This document shows positions 44,550-53,388 of a DNA stretch of 64,000 bases, piece after piece (position 1 is the first letter of the stretch; every line of letters begins with the position of its first letter). Origin of the DNA: a virus; IMG/VR virus record IMGVR_UViG_3300037189_005453, positions 1-64,000 of that record; one strand, 5' to 3'. The notes beneath the pieces are model-generated. The model saw nothing but the letters and a program-made list of their open reading frames with translations. It did no database searches and had not been told where the DNA came from. The position numbers and the translations under genes are program-made.

Positions 44550-44804
44550 TTAAAGTTTGGTGATGTCTGGTTTGGGGATATCCATATTACCAGTAGCTAG
44601 TCGGTAAGCAGCAAGTCCCTGCATGAGCGTGTCTTGAATCAACTTCTGCTGTTCGTCGATCTTATCTTGGACCTGCTTGTACTGTGCGAAAGTTAGCTCA
44701 GCTTTATTAGCTTCCACCATTTCTACCGCAATGTCAAGGTTGGCCCAAGCCTTGGCGCAGTCCATCTGGGTCTGCTCCCACTCTTTGGTTGCTTTGTCGG
44801 TCAT
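44550..44804 (-). CDS. hypothetical helical protein, 84 aa
   Basis: I start at the ATG at 44804, coupled to the upstream stop and preceded by GGAGG. MTDKATKEWEQTQMDCAKAW gives a coiled coil continuing through YKQVQDKIDEQQKLIQDTLM. Role unknown. Confidence 0.65.
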   Translation of the reverse strand: MTDKATKEWEQTQMDCAKAWANLDIAVEMVEANKAELTFAQYKQVQDKIDEQQKLIQDTLMQGLAAYRLATGNMDIPKPDITKL

Positions 44805-44908
44805 TAGTGTCCTCCTATCAAGGATATGATTGAGGAGCAAATAATTGCCCCAACGATTATTCCCGTTACAAATATGATGTTGAACCAGTCGGAATCTTTG
44901 TTATCCAT
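44804..44908 (-). CDS. 34-aa membrane peptide
   Basis: MDNKDSDWFNIIFVTGIIVG continues AIICSSIISLIGGH, giving one strong membrane helix. It overlaps neighbouring stop and start codons on both sides, which supports it despite the size. Purpose unknown. Confidence 0.55.
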   Translation of the reverse strand: MDNKDSDWFNIIFVTGIIVGAIICSSIISLIGGH

Positions 44909-45785
44909 TTTTGAGTTTCTTTTCATAATAGTCAAGGTTGGCTCGACCAGAAAGAGACTTGTCAAATCGAGTTCCATCTGAGGCGTACAGGTACTCGATA
45001 GACTCGGCCAGTTCGATGGCGGATCCGATAGTAACCTCAGTGCGGATAGAACCGATGTTGTTTGTAAAGTACGCCAGGAAAATACCGATGGTGTTACGTG
45101 GGCTCTTTTTTATCAGGTTGATGTTTCGCTGGTCACCAAAGAACTTCTCAATAATTGCAAGTTCGTGCTCAGCAGTGATGTCGTACTTCTTGCGGTTCAT
45201 GGCTAGCACTCCGCGAAGCTTCATTGTGTTCACCAGGTTTGGCACTCCGCGAACATTGTCGTAGAGCCGTGAAGCAAACTCACAGGCTACGTCCATGGCT
45301 GTCCACTCTGCCTGTGGGCGTACAAAGCGGGTCTTGGGGTCTGCCTTGCTTACTTTCTCGGTTGAGATTGTTGGTTCGTCTAGTAATCCAAATGACATTT
45401 GGTCTTCATCCTCTTCTTTCCATTTGTTGACCATGATTTCCTTCCCCGCGCCATCGGCGCGGAAAGAATACGAAGTATTCTTTACTATGACTAACTTAGT
45501 ACTTTGGTTAATGTAGTCATTATTGTTACCTTGGTCAGCTGTTGATGTTTCAAAGTTTAGCACCTTGTATCGATTCTTGTAAAGCCGCCCCAGGTTACGC
45601 TTGGTGCGCGTTGTTTCTACGAGTCCGCGATCAGTCAACACGGTCAGAGCACGCCAAAGTGTGGTGCGGCTCATGCCCGTCATTTCTGACAACTCGTCCA
45701 TCGTGAGACGGGTCTCTCCCCATCGGTCTTTCTTATCTGAAAGAACCGTCAGCAAAGACATCTCACGGCGTTTTAATCCGTGAAT
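44901..45785 (-). CDS. winged-helix replication/regulatory protein
   Basis: An N-terminal wHTH is clear: LTMDELSEMTGMSRTTLWRA followed by LTVLTDRGLVETTRTKRN. A second domain (about 120-235) resembles the C-terminal part of phage replisome organisers. The first canonical start is the ATG at 45761, which has no SD. A perfect AGGAGG (45796-45791) lies five bases ahead of an ATT at 45785, adding HGLKRRE in frame, so I place the start there; using 45761 gives 286 aa. Likely origin-binding or loader partner of the DnaC/DnaB set. Confidence 0.75.
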   Translation of the reverse strand: MHGLKRREMSLLTVLSDKKDRWGETRLTMDELSEMTGMSRTTLWRALTVLTDRGLVETTRTKRNLGRLYKNRYKVLNFETSTADQGNNNDYINQSTKLVIVKNTSYSFRADGAGKEIMVNKWKEEDEDQMSFGLLDEPTISTEKVSKADPKTRFVRPQAEWTAMDVACEFASRLYDNVRGVPNLVNTMKLRGVLAMNRKKYDITAEHELAIIEKFFGDQRNINLIKKSPRNTIGIFLAYFTNNIGSIRTEVTIGSAIELAESIEYLYASDGTRFDKSLSGRANLDYYEKKLKNG

Positions 45786-45798
45786 GTGATCCTCCTGA

Positions 45799-46065
45799 TT
45801 AACGTTTGATGTTAACTATAGAGGCTCGCTCCAACAAAATCAACAAGGCGTTTGAAAAAAATCCTGCGGCGAGTGTGACGACGACATCGCTAGGCCACGG
45901 GACGCCGAGAAGATAGGTTGCTCCAAAGGCAAGTGGGATCGTTAGCCAAAGGCGAACTGCTCGAGGAGACAGCCACCAAAGCCAAGATCCAAGAGTGTTG
46001 TTAATAAACTCAATCGTAAAAGCCGTGGCTAGTCCAGCCACAATAGTCCAAATTAAAACATCCAT
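45799..46065 (-). CDS. membrane protein, holin candidate, 88 aa
   Basis: Three hydrophobic segments are visible (WTIVAGLATAFTIEF, AVRLWLTIPLAFGATYLLGV, VVVTLAAGFFSNALLIL). It directly follows the tail-fibre gene, where phage holins often sit. No endolysin is next to it, so this is an inference from topology and place. Confidence 0.6.
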   Translation of the reverse strand: MDVLIWTIVAGLATAFTIEFINNTLGSWLWWLSPRAVRLWLTIPLAFGATYLLGVPWPSDVVVTLAAGFFSNALLILLERASIVNIKR

Positions 46066-46077
46066 GCGGACATCTTA

Positions 46078-48279
46078 CTACGAGATTCCTCCGACGTATG
46101 GTCCTTTGTACGTGTCGATGTAATACGGTGTTCCAAAACCGATATAACTTTCGATCTCTGTTTTGAGGCGTCCCAATCGAACAGACCTGGCTGGGTAGTT
46201 TCCAGAGTATGCCGCACTGGCAGCGTCTCCTTGCCACTCACTTCCACTACCTGTCAGATAACCGTCAAAGTAATCAGTAGGAACGTTTGACTGCTCAAAT
46301 TGCGCAGCGTCAAAGTAAACAACGCTGTTATTGGCGGGCGTAGTTGTCGATTGTACATAGAGGAGGGCTTGGGTAGCGTTGGCGGGCGCTTTACCGCTGA
46401 TTGAAAGTCGTGTCCACCCTGTAGTTGAAGGGGTTACCTCCGCGCTAGTCATTGTGCCACCAGCTGTAGTGATAAGCGTTGTTCCGTTGTAGAACTTTAC
46501 GCTCACCGTATACTTAGCAGCAGTGTTTGCGTCTTTAACGTAAATAGATCCTGAGTAATAGTTCCCTACAGTTACGGGAATATAATCAGACGCGTATGCC
46601 GTAAGTACCCCAGATCCATTGGACGTTGCCGAAAGACAGGTAGTTCCAGTAAATGCGGTTGTTGCCACTTGCGCTAACGAGGCGTTGGTCCCAGCCCAAC
46701 CTGTTGTATTTACTAGAAAACTTGGGTTTTTAATGTAGTTAATTTTTGACGGAGCAAGAGTGATGATAACTCCGCGAGGTTCCTGATACGAGGTTGCTGT
46801 TGATGATTGCTCGAACTGAACCATGTCTATATACATAGGATAATTTTGGCTTACAAAAGTAACGACAATACCCACATAGACGGCGTTAGTTGGGGCAGTT
46901 ACGTTTTCTACTTTGTACTGTGCCCATCCACCCTCAATAGTTACAGATCCACTACTGCTGCTGATATAGAGGCCGCGTTTGTCATACCACTTTACTTCCA
47001 CCGTGGTGTTGTCTACGTCAGACCCCTCAGTTTCGGCACCTTCTTTTGCGTACATAGAGAAGCTGTATGAAAGACCTGCAGTTACTGGTACACCCCGATT
47101 AATGGGGTCTACTGTACCCAAAGCTATTGCTTGGTTTGTAGCTGACGGGTTGATCTTGGCGCAATAAACCGTGTCTAAGGTCCTCAGAACCGTGGAAGAA
47201 GTTAGGGGTTCTTGGTCGGAAACAACAGACAAAGAAACATTGGATGTTGTAGTTGTCCAGTTACCCACGGGAGGAAGAGATGTGCTGTTAGTTACCGCAG
47301 AGTTATACCTGTCTTGCCAATCTTGAATATCAAACGTAGAGTCTTCATGCGACAGCAGCAAGTTAACTGTGTCTGACAAAGTTGCTGCATAGCCAGTCAT
47401 GCTTTGTACCAGCAACTGAAGTCCAGGAGTAGTTCCCTTTTCAGAGTAGATCTGTACTGCGTTCCTAAGAAGAAGTCGCTGAGTGTTAGTCACTGTCTCC
47501 ACATCTTGGGTCATGCCCAGTTCTTGGGATCCAAGATAAACAGACATTGGGGCAGAGTAGTGAAGAGAAACGCTAGGGGCAATAAGCTGCGTAAAGGTCA
47601 TGAACTCATCAAGAGTAAAAGAAAACGCAGACAAGAAGGTAGAGATTAACGAGTTGTCTTTATAACCAGTGTTGTCCGCGTATCGGTCATAAGTATTATT
47701 GACGACATCTGTACCACTGTTTGTAGAGGTGGTAATAACTCTGGGAAGAGTTTCCATGAAACGATCATGGGTTGTAGAAAGGGTGGGAATTAAACTCGCG
47801 TTGTTATAGACGTACGCATCACCAGTAACGTACGTCGGCTTTCCCGTAGACGTAATCTTTGAGACACTGTATTTTGCGTCACGTCCAATTCCCAGAGTGT
47901 GTGGGGAGGGTACGAGGGTAAACGCGTCTCCAGCCTGAACCCAGTCTGAGGTGCTAGTTAGCTGCACCCAGGTTCGATAAAAAGTAAACCTACCAGGAAC
48001 TAAAGGAGCTGTTAGGTTTGAGGAGGTGTCGTTGATTAGCGATGTAGTGGGTGCTCCCACCGATGAGTAAATGATCACACCGTCTTCTTGAGTTTGCGGG
48101 TACCCACGTTGGCTGCGCACTACTCGAAAGTTTGAGTAAGAACCCGAAGGAGTATTCCAAGAAACTTCTACCGTCGAGTAATCTATGGCAGTGGCCGTCA
48201 CTGGCCTAGCGGAAAACGCTAGAGGGCTTTTGGTTCCGTAGTATCCAGTGCTGTAGTAAAACTCATTATAAATAGGCAT
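46078..48279 (-). CDS. tail protein / receptor-binding fibre with FN3 and carbohydrate-binding-like modules
   Basis: Residues about 20-120 form a fibronectin III-like domain (ATAIDYSTVEVSWNTPSGSY). Residues about 130-310 resemble phage tail protein I, with TQRLLLRNAVQIYSEKGTTP. Two tandem jelly-roll-like modules follow, each with SFSMYAKEGAE / SGSIYVKDANT and 'YPMYIDMVQFEQSSTATSYQ' / 'YFDAAQFEQSNVPTDYFDGY'. These modules are typical of sugar-binding fibres. It closes the baseplate gene block. Confidence 0.75.
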   Translation of the reverse strand: MPIYNEFYYSTGYYGTKSPLAFSARPVTATAIDYSTVEVSWNTPSGSYSNFRVVRSQRGYPQTQEDGVIIYSSVGAPTTSLINDTSSNLTAPLVPGRFTFYRTWVQLTSTSDWVQAGDAFTLVPSPHTLGIGRDAKYSVSKITSTGKPTYVTGDAYVYNNASLIPTLSTTHDRFMETLPRVITTSTNSGTDVVNNTYDRYADNTGYKDNSLISTFLSAFSFTLDEFMTFTQLIAPSVSLHYSAPMSVYLGSQELGMTQDVETVTNTQRLLLRNAVQIYSEKGTTPGLQLLVQSMTGYAATLSDTVNLLLSHEDSTFDIQDWQDRYNSAVTNSTSLPPVGNWTTTTSNVSLSVVSDQEPLTSSTVLRTLDTVYCAKINPSATNQAIALGTVDPINRGVPVTAGLSYSFSMYAKEGAETEGSDVDNTTVEVKWYDKRGLYISSSSGSVTIEGGWAQYKVENVTAPTNAVYVGIVVTFVSQNYPMYIDMVQFEQSSTATSYQEPRGVIITLAPSKINYIKNPSFLVNTTGWAGTNASLAQVATTAFTGTTCLSATSNGSGVLTAYASDYIPVTVGNYYSGSIYVKDANTAAKYTVSVKFYNGTTLITTAGGTMTSAEVTPSTTGWTRLSISGKAPANATQALLYVQSTTTPANNSVVYFDAAQFEQSNVPTDYFDGYLTGSGSEWQGDAASAAYSGNYPARSVRLGRLKTEIESYIGFGTPYYIDTYKGPYVGGIS

Positions 48280-48283
48280 TTAA

Positions 48284-48511
48284 TTACGGTGTCCCGCCAT
48301 CAATTCCCGAAGAAAAGGAAGATACGGTGTTCTGGAGTGACGCCAAGGCCGCAGTAACTCCGCCCGTGCTGGTAAGGTCACTATAGGTCCCAAGCTGCTT
48401 CTGGATGGCAGTGATCTCGTCATAAGCCGTGTTTACGTCAGAAGCAACAACTTTGTCCTGGTTGTCTACTTTATACGTAAAAGATTTTACTGATGCTGGG
48501 TAACTTGCCAT
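48284..48511 (-). CDS. small tail/fibre-associated protein, 75 aa
   Basis: MASYPASVKSFTYKVDNQDK followed by ASDVNTAYDEITAIQKQLGT matches the short 'fibre base' pattern found at the start of many phage tail fibres. Downstream is a Ser/Thr-rich coil. It lies between the OB-fold protein and the large fibre. No enzymatic features. Confidence 0.65.
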   Translation of the reverse strand: MASYPASVKSFTYKVDNQDKVVASDVNTAYDEITAIQKQLGTYSDLTSTGGVTAALASLQNTVSSFSSGIDGGTP

Positions 48512-48526
48512 AATAACTCCTAAAGA

Positions 48527-48841
48527 TTAGGCACTTCCACCATCTATTGTACTAGATGAGGTAGTTGCTGTGGATATAGTTGAGGCAAGGTTGTCTGTAA
48601 AGCTACCGTGCCAAATAGGATAAGACGGATCTCCGCCTTCAAACTGCACCCAGACCCCTTGGCCAGGTTTAGGGATTGAAGAAACAAATCCCACGGGCCA
48701 AGCCCACTGCGTCTCGTTGTTAGCTAAGATTTGTGGTACTTGGACCTTAACCCTGTTTTTGCTTAGTGGGTCTTGAACGTTTGATACGATTCCTCGGTAA
48801 ACACCAAAGAAGCGTGTATTACCATAAGAATCTTTTATCAT
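48527..48841 (-). CDS. baseplate spike OB-fold protein (gp5/gpV-like)
   Basis: The core GIVSNVQDPLSKNRVKVQVP and VGFVSSIPKPGQGVWVQFEG is typical of the N-terminal OB fold of gp5/gpV spike proteins. SYPIWHGSF ends the domain. At 104 aa it lacks a beta-helix and a lysozyme domain. It overlaps the J-like gene by four bases. Confidence 0.8.
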   Translation of the reverse strand: MIKDSYGNTRFFGVYRGIVSNVQDPLSKNRVKVQVPQILANNETQWAWPVGFVSSIPKPGQGVWVQFEGGDPSYPIWHGSFTDNLASTISTATTSSSTIDGGSA

Positions 48842-51800
48842 GACGTGGCAACCGATACCTTAAACTTGTACGAGTTAACAGTGACGCCGTCTTGTGCAGT
48901 AACAACAATGATAAGTGTTGTATCGGGAACTTTAAGGTTGGAAACGGTGTAGGTAGTAGTTCCTCCAACCGTAGCCTCCGTAGCAATGTTGTCATTAACA
49001 GAGACTGATGCCAGCGCGTCATTGGTACTAGCCACAATGTTAATCTTGGCACTGTTGTAAGGCAAGGCCAAGGTGTACGAGTAAACTCCCGAGTTAATTG
49101 TCGGACTAATTGTTCCAGCTCCCAAAGACGTACCCGAGCTGTCATAAGCCGTAATTGTTACAGGAGCAATCAGGTTAGCATTTGTACTTGTGGCAGTAAT
49201 TCCAATATCTGAACCTGAGAATACAAATAGCTCATATGGATCTCCAATCAAGCTGTTACGCCCATTTCCACCATCACGGTAGAGGCCAACAACTCGAGCA
49301 TTTGCAACCCCGTCAACCTGACGAATCTTAAACTCAACTTCTTCTGGAGTAATAACATCAGCAAAAGTCAAGTTGTCATATGAGAATGAGTCGAGAATAG
49401 ACTGCTTAATTGCAGTTTCTACAAGACCCTGGTTGTACTGAGGAAGAAGGCTGTACTGAAGCTCTACGTGAATAGGACTGTAAACTGGCTCAAGGACAGT
49501 GACCGTTGTTCCAATCTGCTTCTTTGAAGCAAGGTAATCTGCTACGTAGCCTTTGTACTGTGCCATTGCTGTAGTTGCGATGCCAGCATCATCAACGCCA
49601 GGAGTTGTTTCTCCTCCAGAGGTGGGAGCAATGTAGATTGTTACTGAGCTTCGAGAATTGGCAACTGCGTTAGCCTTTACAATTCCATCAACAGACAGCG
49701 CCAGGTTTGAGAAGTCCTCGAGAGTAACCGCACGGTTAAGGGCTCGAAGGCTCTTGGGGGCATTGTAACGAATAGAGTCGTTACTCTCAGGATCAGCCCC
49801 ACCGACTGCCGCAGCCGTGTTTGTAACAGTCATACTGTTCTTAATCGTGTCCGAGTTTACGCCCACAACACTGTTCCACGTAGTAAGCGAGCCCGCAGAA
49901 ACGTTGCCGATTGCTCCTCCACCAGCAAAATAGACTGCTTTAATCCCTGAGTCACGGTTTGGAATCATTCCCGAAATTCCATCACCAAAAGTTGCACGAA
50001 CCTCTCCAGAAGCAAGCACGTCAACTTGAAAAACCTTTGAGGAAGGCGTGTAGTCATTCACGTGCTCAACTTGCAGCCACTCTTCCCAAGAAATGCTGGT
50101 ATCTACAAATACACGGACGTCTCGTGTCGCTACCTCAACTTCTTTTAGTGCAAAAGATTGGTCCGCAGATCCATCTGAAAAACCAAGAAGTTCACCAGCA
50201 ATGTCGTATGGCTTTGCCACCGAATTGGCGGCGTTTTCGGTACGCAAAGACACGTCTTCTCCGTGGCGAGCCAAGACAGACGCCGATGAACGGAAAGGAA
50301 CAGAGAGATCAGAAAGAGTAGAGAAGATAATCTGCTTTGTTACTCCTTCAACGGTCACGTTTGTACTTACTTGAGTTCCTTTGGGAACAATCGTTGACCC
50401 AACGGCAGTGACGTATGGCCCACTTGTAACAAGGGTAGGAATGTTTGCATAAACAATTTCTCCACCAGAAGTGTATGTTCCTCCAACAACAGGTGTAGCC
50501 AAAGCGTTTGTCGAGGAAGCCCATGATCCAGAGAAACCAGAGGGCTTTGCAATTGTAAAGTACTCAGAAACAGCGGATCCGCTTGAACGGCATTCGCCAA
50601 AAACATTTGCACCTCCGATAGTAAAGCTGTACATAGTTGCTGTTGGACTGGTTGAATTAACTGCGTCGTATGTCTGGGTCCAGTAACCTTCTACAACAAA
50701 CGAAGTGGGTGTAGGAACTGCGAGGATTTTTGCAGCAACAAGATTGTAGACGTTAGTGCTTGTAACTGTTGTGTCGGCAAGGTTAGCGACACCAGTGATC
50801 GTCACGTAGTCATTTGTCAAGAAACTGTGAGTAGAAGAAGTCTGGAAAGTAATTCTTCCCGAACTGGGCGACGCACCTACAACACTGTTGATTGTAAAAG
50901 GAACTGTTCCCACAGCCGTAATGGTTTGGTCTGTAAGGTTGTACCCAAGATCATCTTGTGCAACCTCGTTACCAGCGCTAGCAATACTTCGAGTGGTAAC
51001 GTAGTCTCCTACTGCAAATGCTTGGCTAACATAATACGTGGGAACGCCAGTAGTGACCGTTGCCCTAGAAACAATTGCTTCAACATTTTTTCTAGAAGTG
51101 ATCACCTTGTTAGCCAGGTTAAAAAGCGTTCCAGCTACGGTAGCTGAAGCGGTTGCTCCTGTAACAGAACCTCCAGTGGCGCTGTTTAATACGGTGAACT
51201 GACTAGATGTCGCCGTGTTTACAAGTACGTTCGTGAGGTTGAAAGCGGTAGTAGAAAGGCCTGTAACGCTAACTGTCTGGCCAGCAGCAAAAGAGTTTGT
51301 TGCTGTGTAGGTTACGGTTGGAAGTTGGATTGTAGCCGTCGCTGTTGCACCAGTGACTCCAGCTCCTGTTGCAGAGTTTGTGACAGTGAACTGCGTACTA
51401 GACGCCGTAGCAATTTGCACGTTAGTGAGGTTAAATGCGGTTGTGGAAATCCCTGTAATGCTTACGTACTGGCCGTTAGTGAATGAGTTATTGGCGGTAT
51501 AAGTTACAGTCCCTCCAGCGGCAGAAGCAGCTGTGACCGTTGCTGTGACTGAAGACGCGGTATATCCAGCCGAAGCAGCAGTTACCGTTGCGGTTTTGTC
51601 TACAAATCCTGTAATTGTTACCGTTTCTCCCGTAACAAAGCCGTTCCAAGCAGAGTACATGAGGTAATCGGTTCCAGAAATGGTGGTTACCTTAGCGCTA
51701 CTAATGCTTGCATCGGTACTGAAACTCGTGATGGGATCTACGTAAGTTGTTCGGATGTAAACCTGCAAAGGAGTAGTGGAAGTTTCTGGAGTAACTGAGT

Positions 51801-52983
51801 CAATAACCCAGATTCCGTTGTAGTTTGCTCCACTAGATACCAGAACATTTCGTAGGTGGATTCGCTGTCCAGGAACTGGGGACATTGTGAGATTGCTGTC
51901 TGAGAGGCTGAGGGTAAACCCGAGATCAGTTGCAGTTGCTGAAGCTCCCGTAACGGCTGTTCCAGTCAAAGTACTCAGAATAGTAAACTGCGTGCTGTTG
52001 GCAGTAGCAATGGTTGCAGAAACAAGGTTGAACGCTGTTGTTGAAAGTCCTGTGATTGTTACGACTTGGCCAGGTACAAAAGTGTTAGCAGCCGTGTAAG
52101 TGATTTTTGTGCCAGAAGCAACAGCAGCAGTAATAGTCGCAGTTTGAATGGAGATTCCCGTGACATTTGCCATTGGGCGATACCAAACGGTGTTCTTACC
52201 AAAATTGTCGTATCCAACATACGCCACAGGGAATGTTCCGTTAAAAGCTGACGACTTGTATTTAACTGCTCGCTTACCAACAAACCCGTCAGCCTCGTCT
52301 GGCATAGAGTTAACAATAACCTGGTTGTACTTCCCCGTAGCAGGCACGGAGTCAGCTGTAAACGGGTGATCATTAGGAACAATGATTTTTGCATAGTTAC
52401 CCAGAGTAACGGTTCCAGTTCCAGAGGCCGTGCCTGAAACAGCAGCAGAGACTTGGAAAGTAGTCGGAGTTACAGCCGTAATAGCGGCGTTAGTCAAGTT
52501 AAAGGCTGTGTTAGAAAAGCCAGTAATGGTTACTTGCTCTCCAACAACAAAAGTATTAGCACACGTGTAAGTAACAACAGATCCCGTTCCAGTTGCACCC
52601 GTAGCAGTAAAAGTACCTGGCTCAATAATTGCTCCACCAATGTAACCCGCGTAACCCTGGGAGCTTGTGATCTGAAGCTCAGTGCTTGCACTCACATAGT
52701 TTGCTGGACGGTAGCCGTACATTGCGGCCAAGTTAAGAAGCGAGTCCCTTTGAGTAGCCGTAAGAAGGTACGTCTCATTTGCAATTCGGTCAATGTAGTA
52801 GTTTACCAAGTCTCCCATATAGGCAAAAGACTCGACCAATGCCAAACCAAAGTCGTTGGGGTCTGTGCCCTGCCAGTCAGGAACACGGTTTTGAACGCGC
52901 TTGATCAGCTCATTTCTAATCGCGTAGTAATCGCGACCAGTGTAGTCTACAGAAATCGGGGTGTTACTAGCGGCGGCGGTCAT
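48838..52983 (-). CDS. baseplate J-like protein with tandem Ig-like inserts, 1381 aa
   Basis: The N-terminus (VDYTGRDYYAIRNELIKRVQ, then ANETYLLTATQRDSLLNLAA) and the C-terminal DFSNLALSVDGIVKANAVAN and AVKQIGTTVTVLEP-type region fit gp6/GpJ wedge proteins. Inserted between are at least four repeats of about 70 residues of the type 'VTYTAxNSFxxGQxVxITGLSTTAFNLxN'. Such inserts make it larger than a plain J protein. It attaches fibres and forms the baseplate wedge with the gp25-like protein. Confidence 0.85.
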   Translation of the reverse strand: MTAAASNTPISVDYTGRDYYAIRNELIKRVQNRVPDWQGTDPNDFGLALVESFAYMGDLVNYYIDRIANETYLLTATQRDSLLNLAAMYGYRPANYVSASTELQITSSQGYAGYIGGAIIEPGTFTATGATGTGSVVTYTCANTFVVGEQVTITGFSNTAFNLTNAAITAVTPTTFQVSAAVSGTASGTGTVTLGNYAKIIVPNDHPFTADSVPATGKYNQVIVNSMPDEADGFVGKRAVKYKSSAFNGTFPVAYVGYDNFGKNTVWYRPMANVTGISIQTATITAAVASGTKITYTAANTFVPGQVVTITGLSTTAFNLVSATIATANSTQFTILSTLTGTAVTGASATATDLGFTLSLSDSNLTMSPVPGQRIHLRNVLVSSGANYNGIWVIDSVTPETSTTPLQVYIRTTYVDPITSFSTDASISSAKVTTISGTDYLMYSAWNGFVTGETVTITGFVDKTATVTAASAGYTASSVTATVTAASAAGGTVTYTANNSFTNGQYVSITGISTTAFNLTNVQIATASSTQFTVTNSATGAGVTGATATATIQLPTVTYTATNSFAAGQTVSVTGLSTTAFNLTNVLVNTATSSQFTVLNSATGGSVTGATASATVAGTLFNLANKVITSRKNVEAIVSRATVTTGVPTYYVSQAFAVGDYVTTRSIASAGNEVAQDDLGYNLTDQTITAVGTVPFTINSVVGASPSSGRITFQTSSTHSFLTNDYVTITGVANLADTTVTSTNVYNLVAAKILAVPTPTSFVVEGYWTQTYDAVNSTSPTATMYSFTIGGANVFGECRSSGSAVSEYFTIAKPSGFSGSWASSTNALATPVVGGTYTSGGEIVYANIPTLVTSGPYVTAVGSTIVPKGTQVSTNVTVEGVTKQIIFSTLSDLSVPFRSSASVLARHGEDVSLRTENAANSVAKPYDIAGELLGFSDGSADQSFALKEVEVATRDVRVFVDTSISWEEWLQVEHVNDYTPSSKVFQVDVLASGEVRATFGDGISGMIPNRDSGIKAVYFAGGGAIGNVSAGSLTTWNSVVGVNSDTIKNSMTVTNTAAAVGGADPESNDSIRYNAPKSLRALNRAVTLEDFSNLALSVDGIVKANAVANSRSSVTIYIAPTSGGETTPGVDDAGIATTAMAQYKGYVADYLASKKQIGTTVTVLEPVYSPIHVELQYSLLPQYNQGLVETAIKQSILDSFSYDNLTFADVITPEEVEFKIRQVDGVANARVVGLYRDGGNGRNSLIGDPYELFVFSGSDIGITATSTNANLIAPVTITAYDSSGTSLGAGTISPTINSGVYSYTLALPYNSAKINIVASTNDALASVSVNDNIATEATVGGTTTYTVSNLKVPDTTLIIVVTAQDGVTVNSYKFKVSVATS

Positions 52984-53387
52984 TGCGTGAGCTCCTGGTA
53001 GGGGGGATTAATATCTGAGATAACCATGACACCAGCTTGAGTTGTTACCTGGGTCTTGTTTGGCAAAGAATATGTAACCTGAATTTGAAGAACATTTTCT
53101 GTGTTGTTATACACAGTAGTGATATCGATTACAGAAAGGAGGGGCAAAAAATCTACAAAGACCCTGCGGACATCTCGCTCTACAACGTCTTTAAATCCAT
53201 CAACCGTGTTAAACAACGAAGAAGGAACTCGAGTCCCATAGCCTGGGCGCATCACCCTCTCACCAAGATTGGTTTCAATAGCCATCTTTACGCGGCTAGA
53301 CCAAATTGTTTCTTGGGAGGTGGTAGTTACAATTGACCCAGTAAACGGGTCCAAACTAAATGGCAACACCAACGCAACTTCTGCCAT
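52980..53387 (-). CDS. gp25-like baseplate wedge protein
   Basis: At 135 aa this has the gp25/GpW landmarks: IWSSRVKMAIETNLGERVMR, PGYGTRVPSSLF and DVRRVFVDFLPLLSVIDITT. It starts sheath assembly at the baseplate. Overlaps the J-like gene by four bases. Confidence 0.88.
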   Translation of the reverse strand: MAEVALVLPFSLDPFTGSIVTTTSQETIWSSRVKMAIETNLGERVMRPGYGTRVPSSLFNTVDGFKDVVERDVRRVFVDFLPLLSVIDITTVYNNTENVLQIQVTYSLPNKTQVTTQAGVMVISDINPPYQELTQ

Positions 53388-53388
53388 G

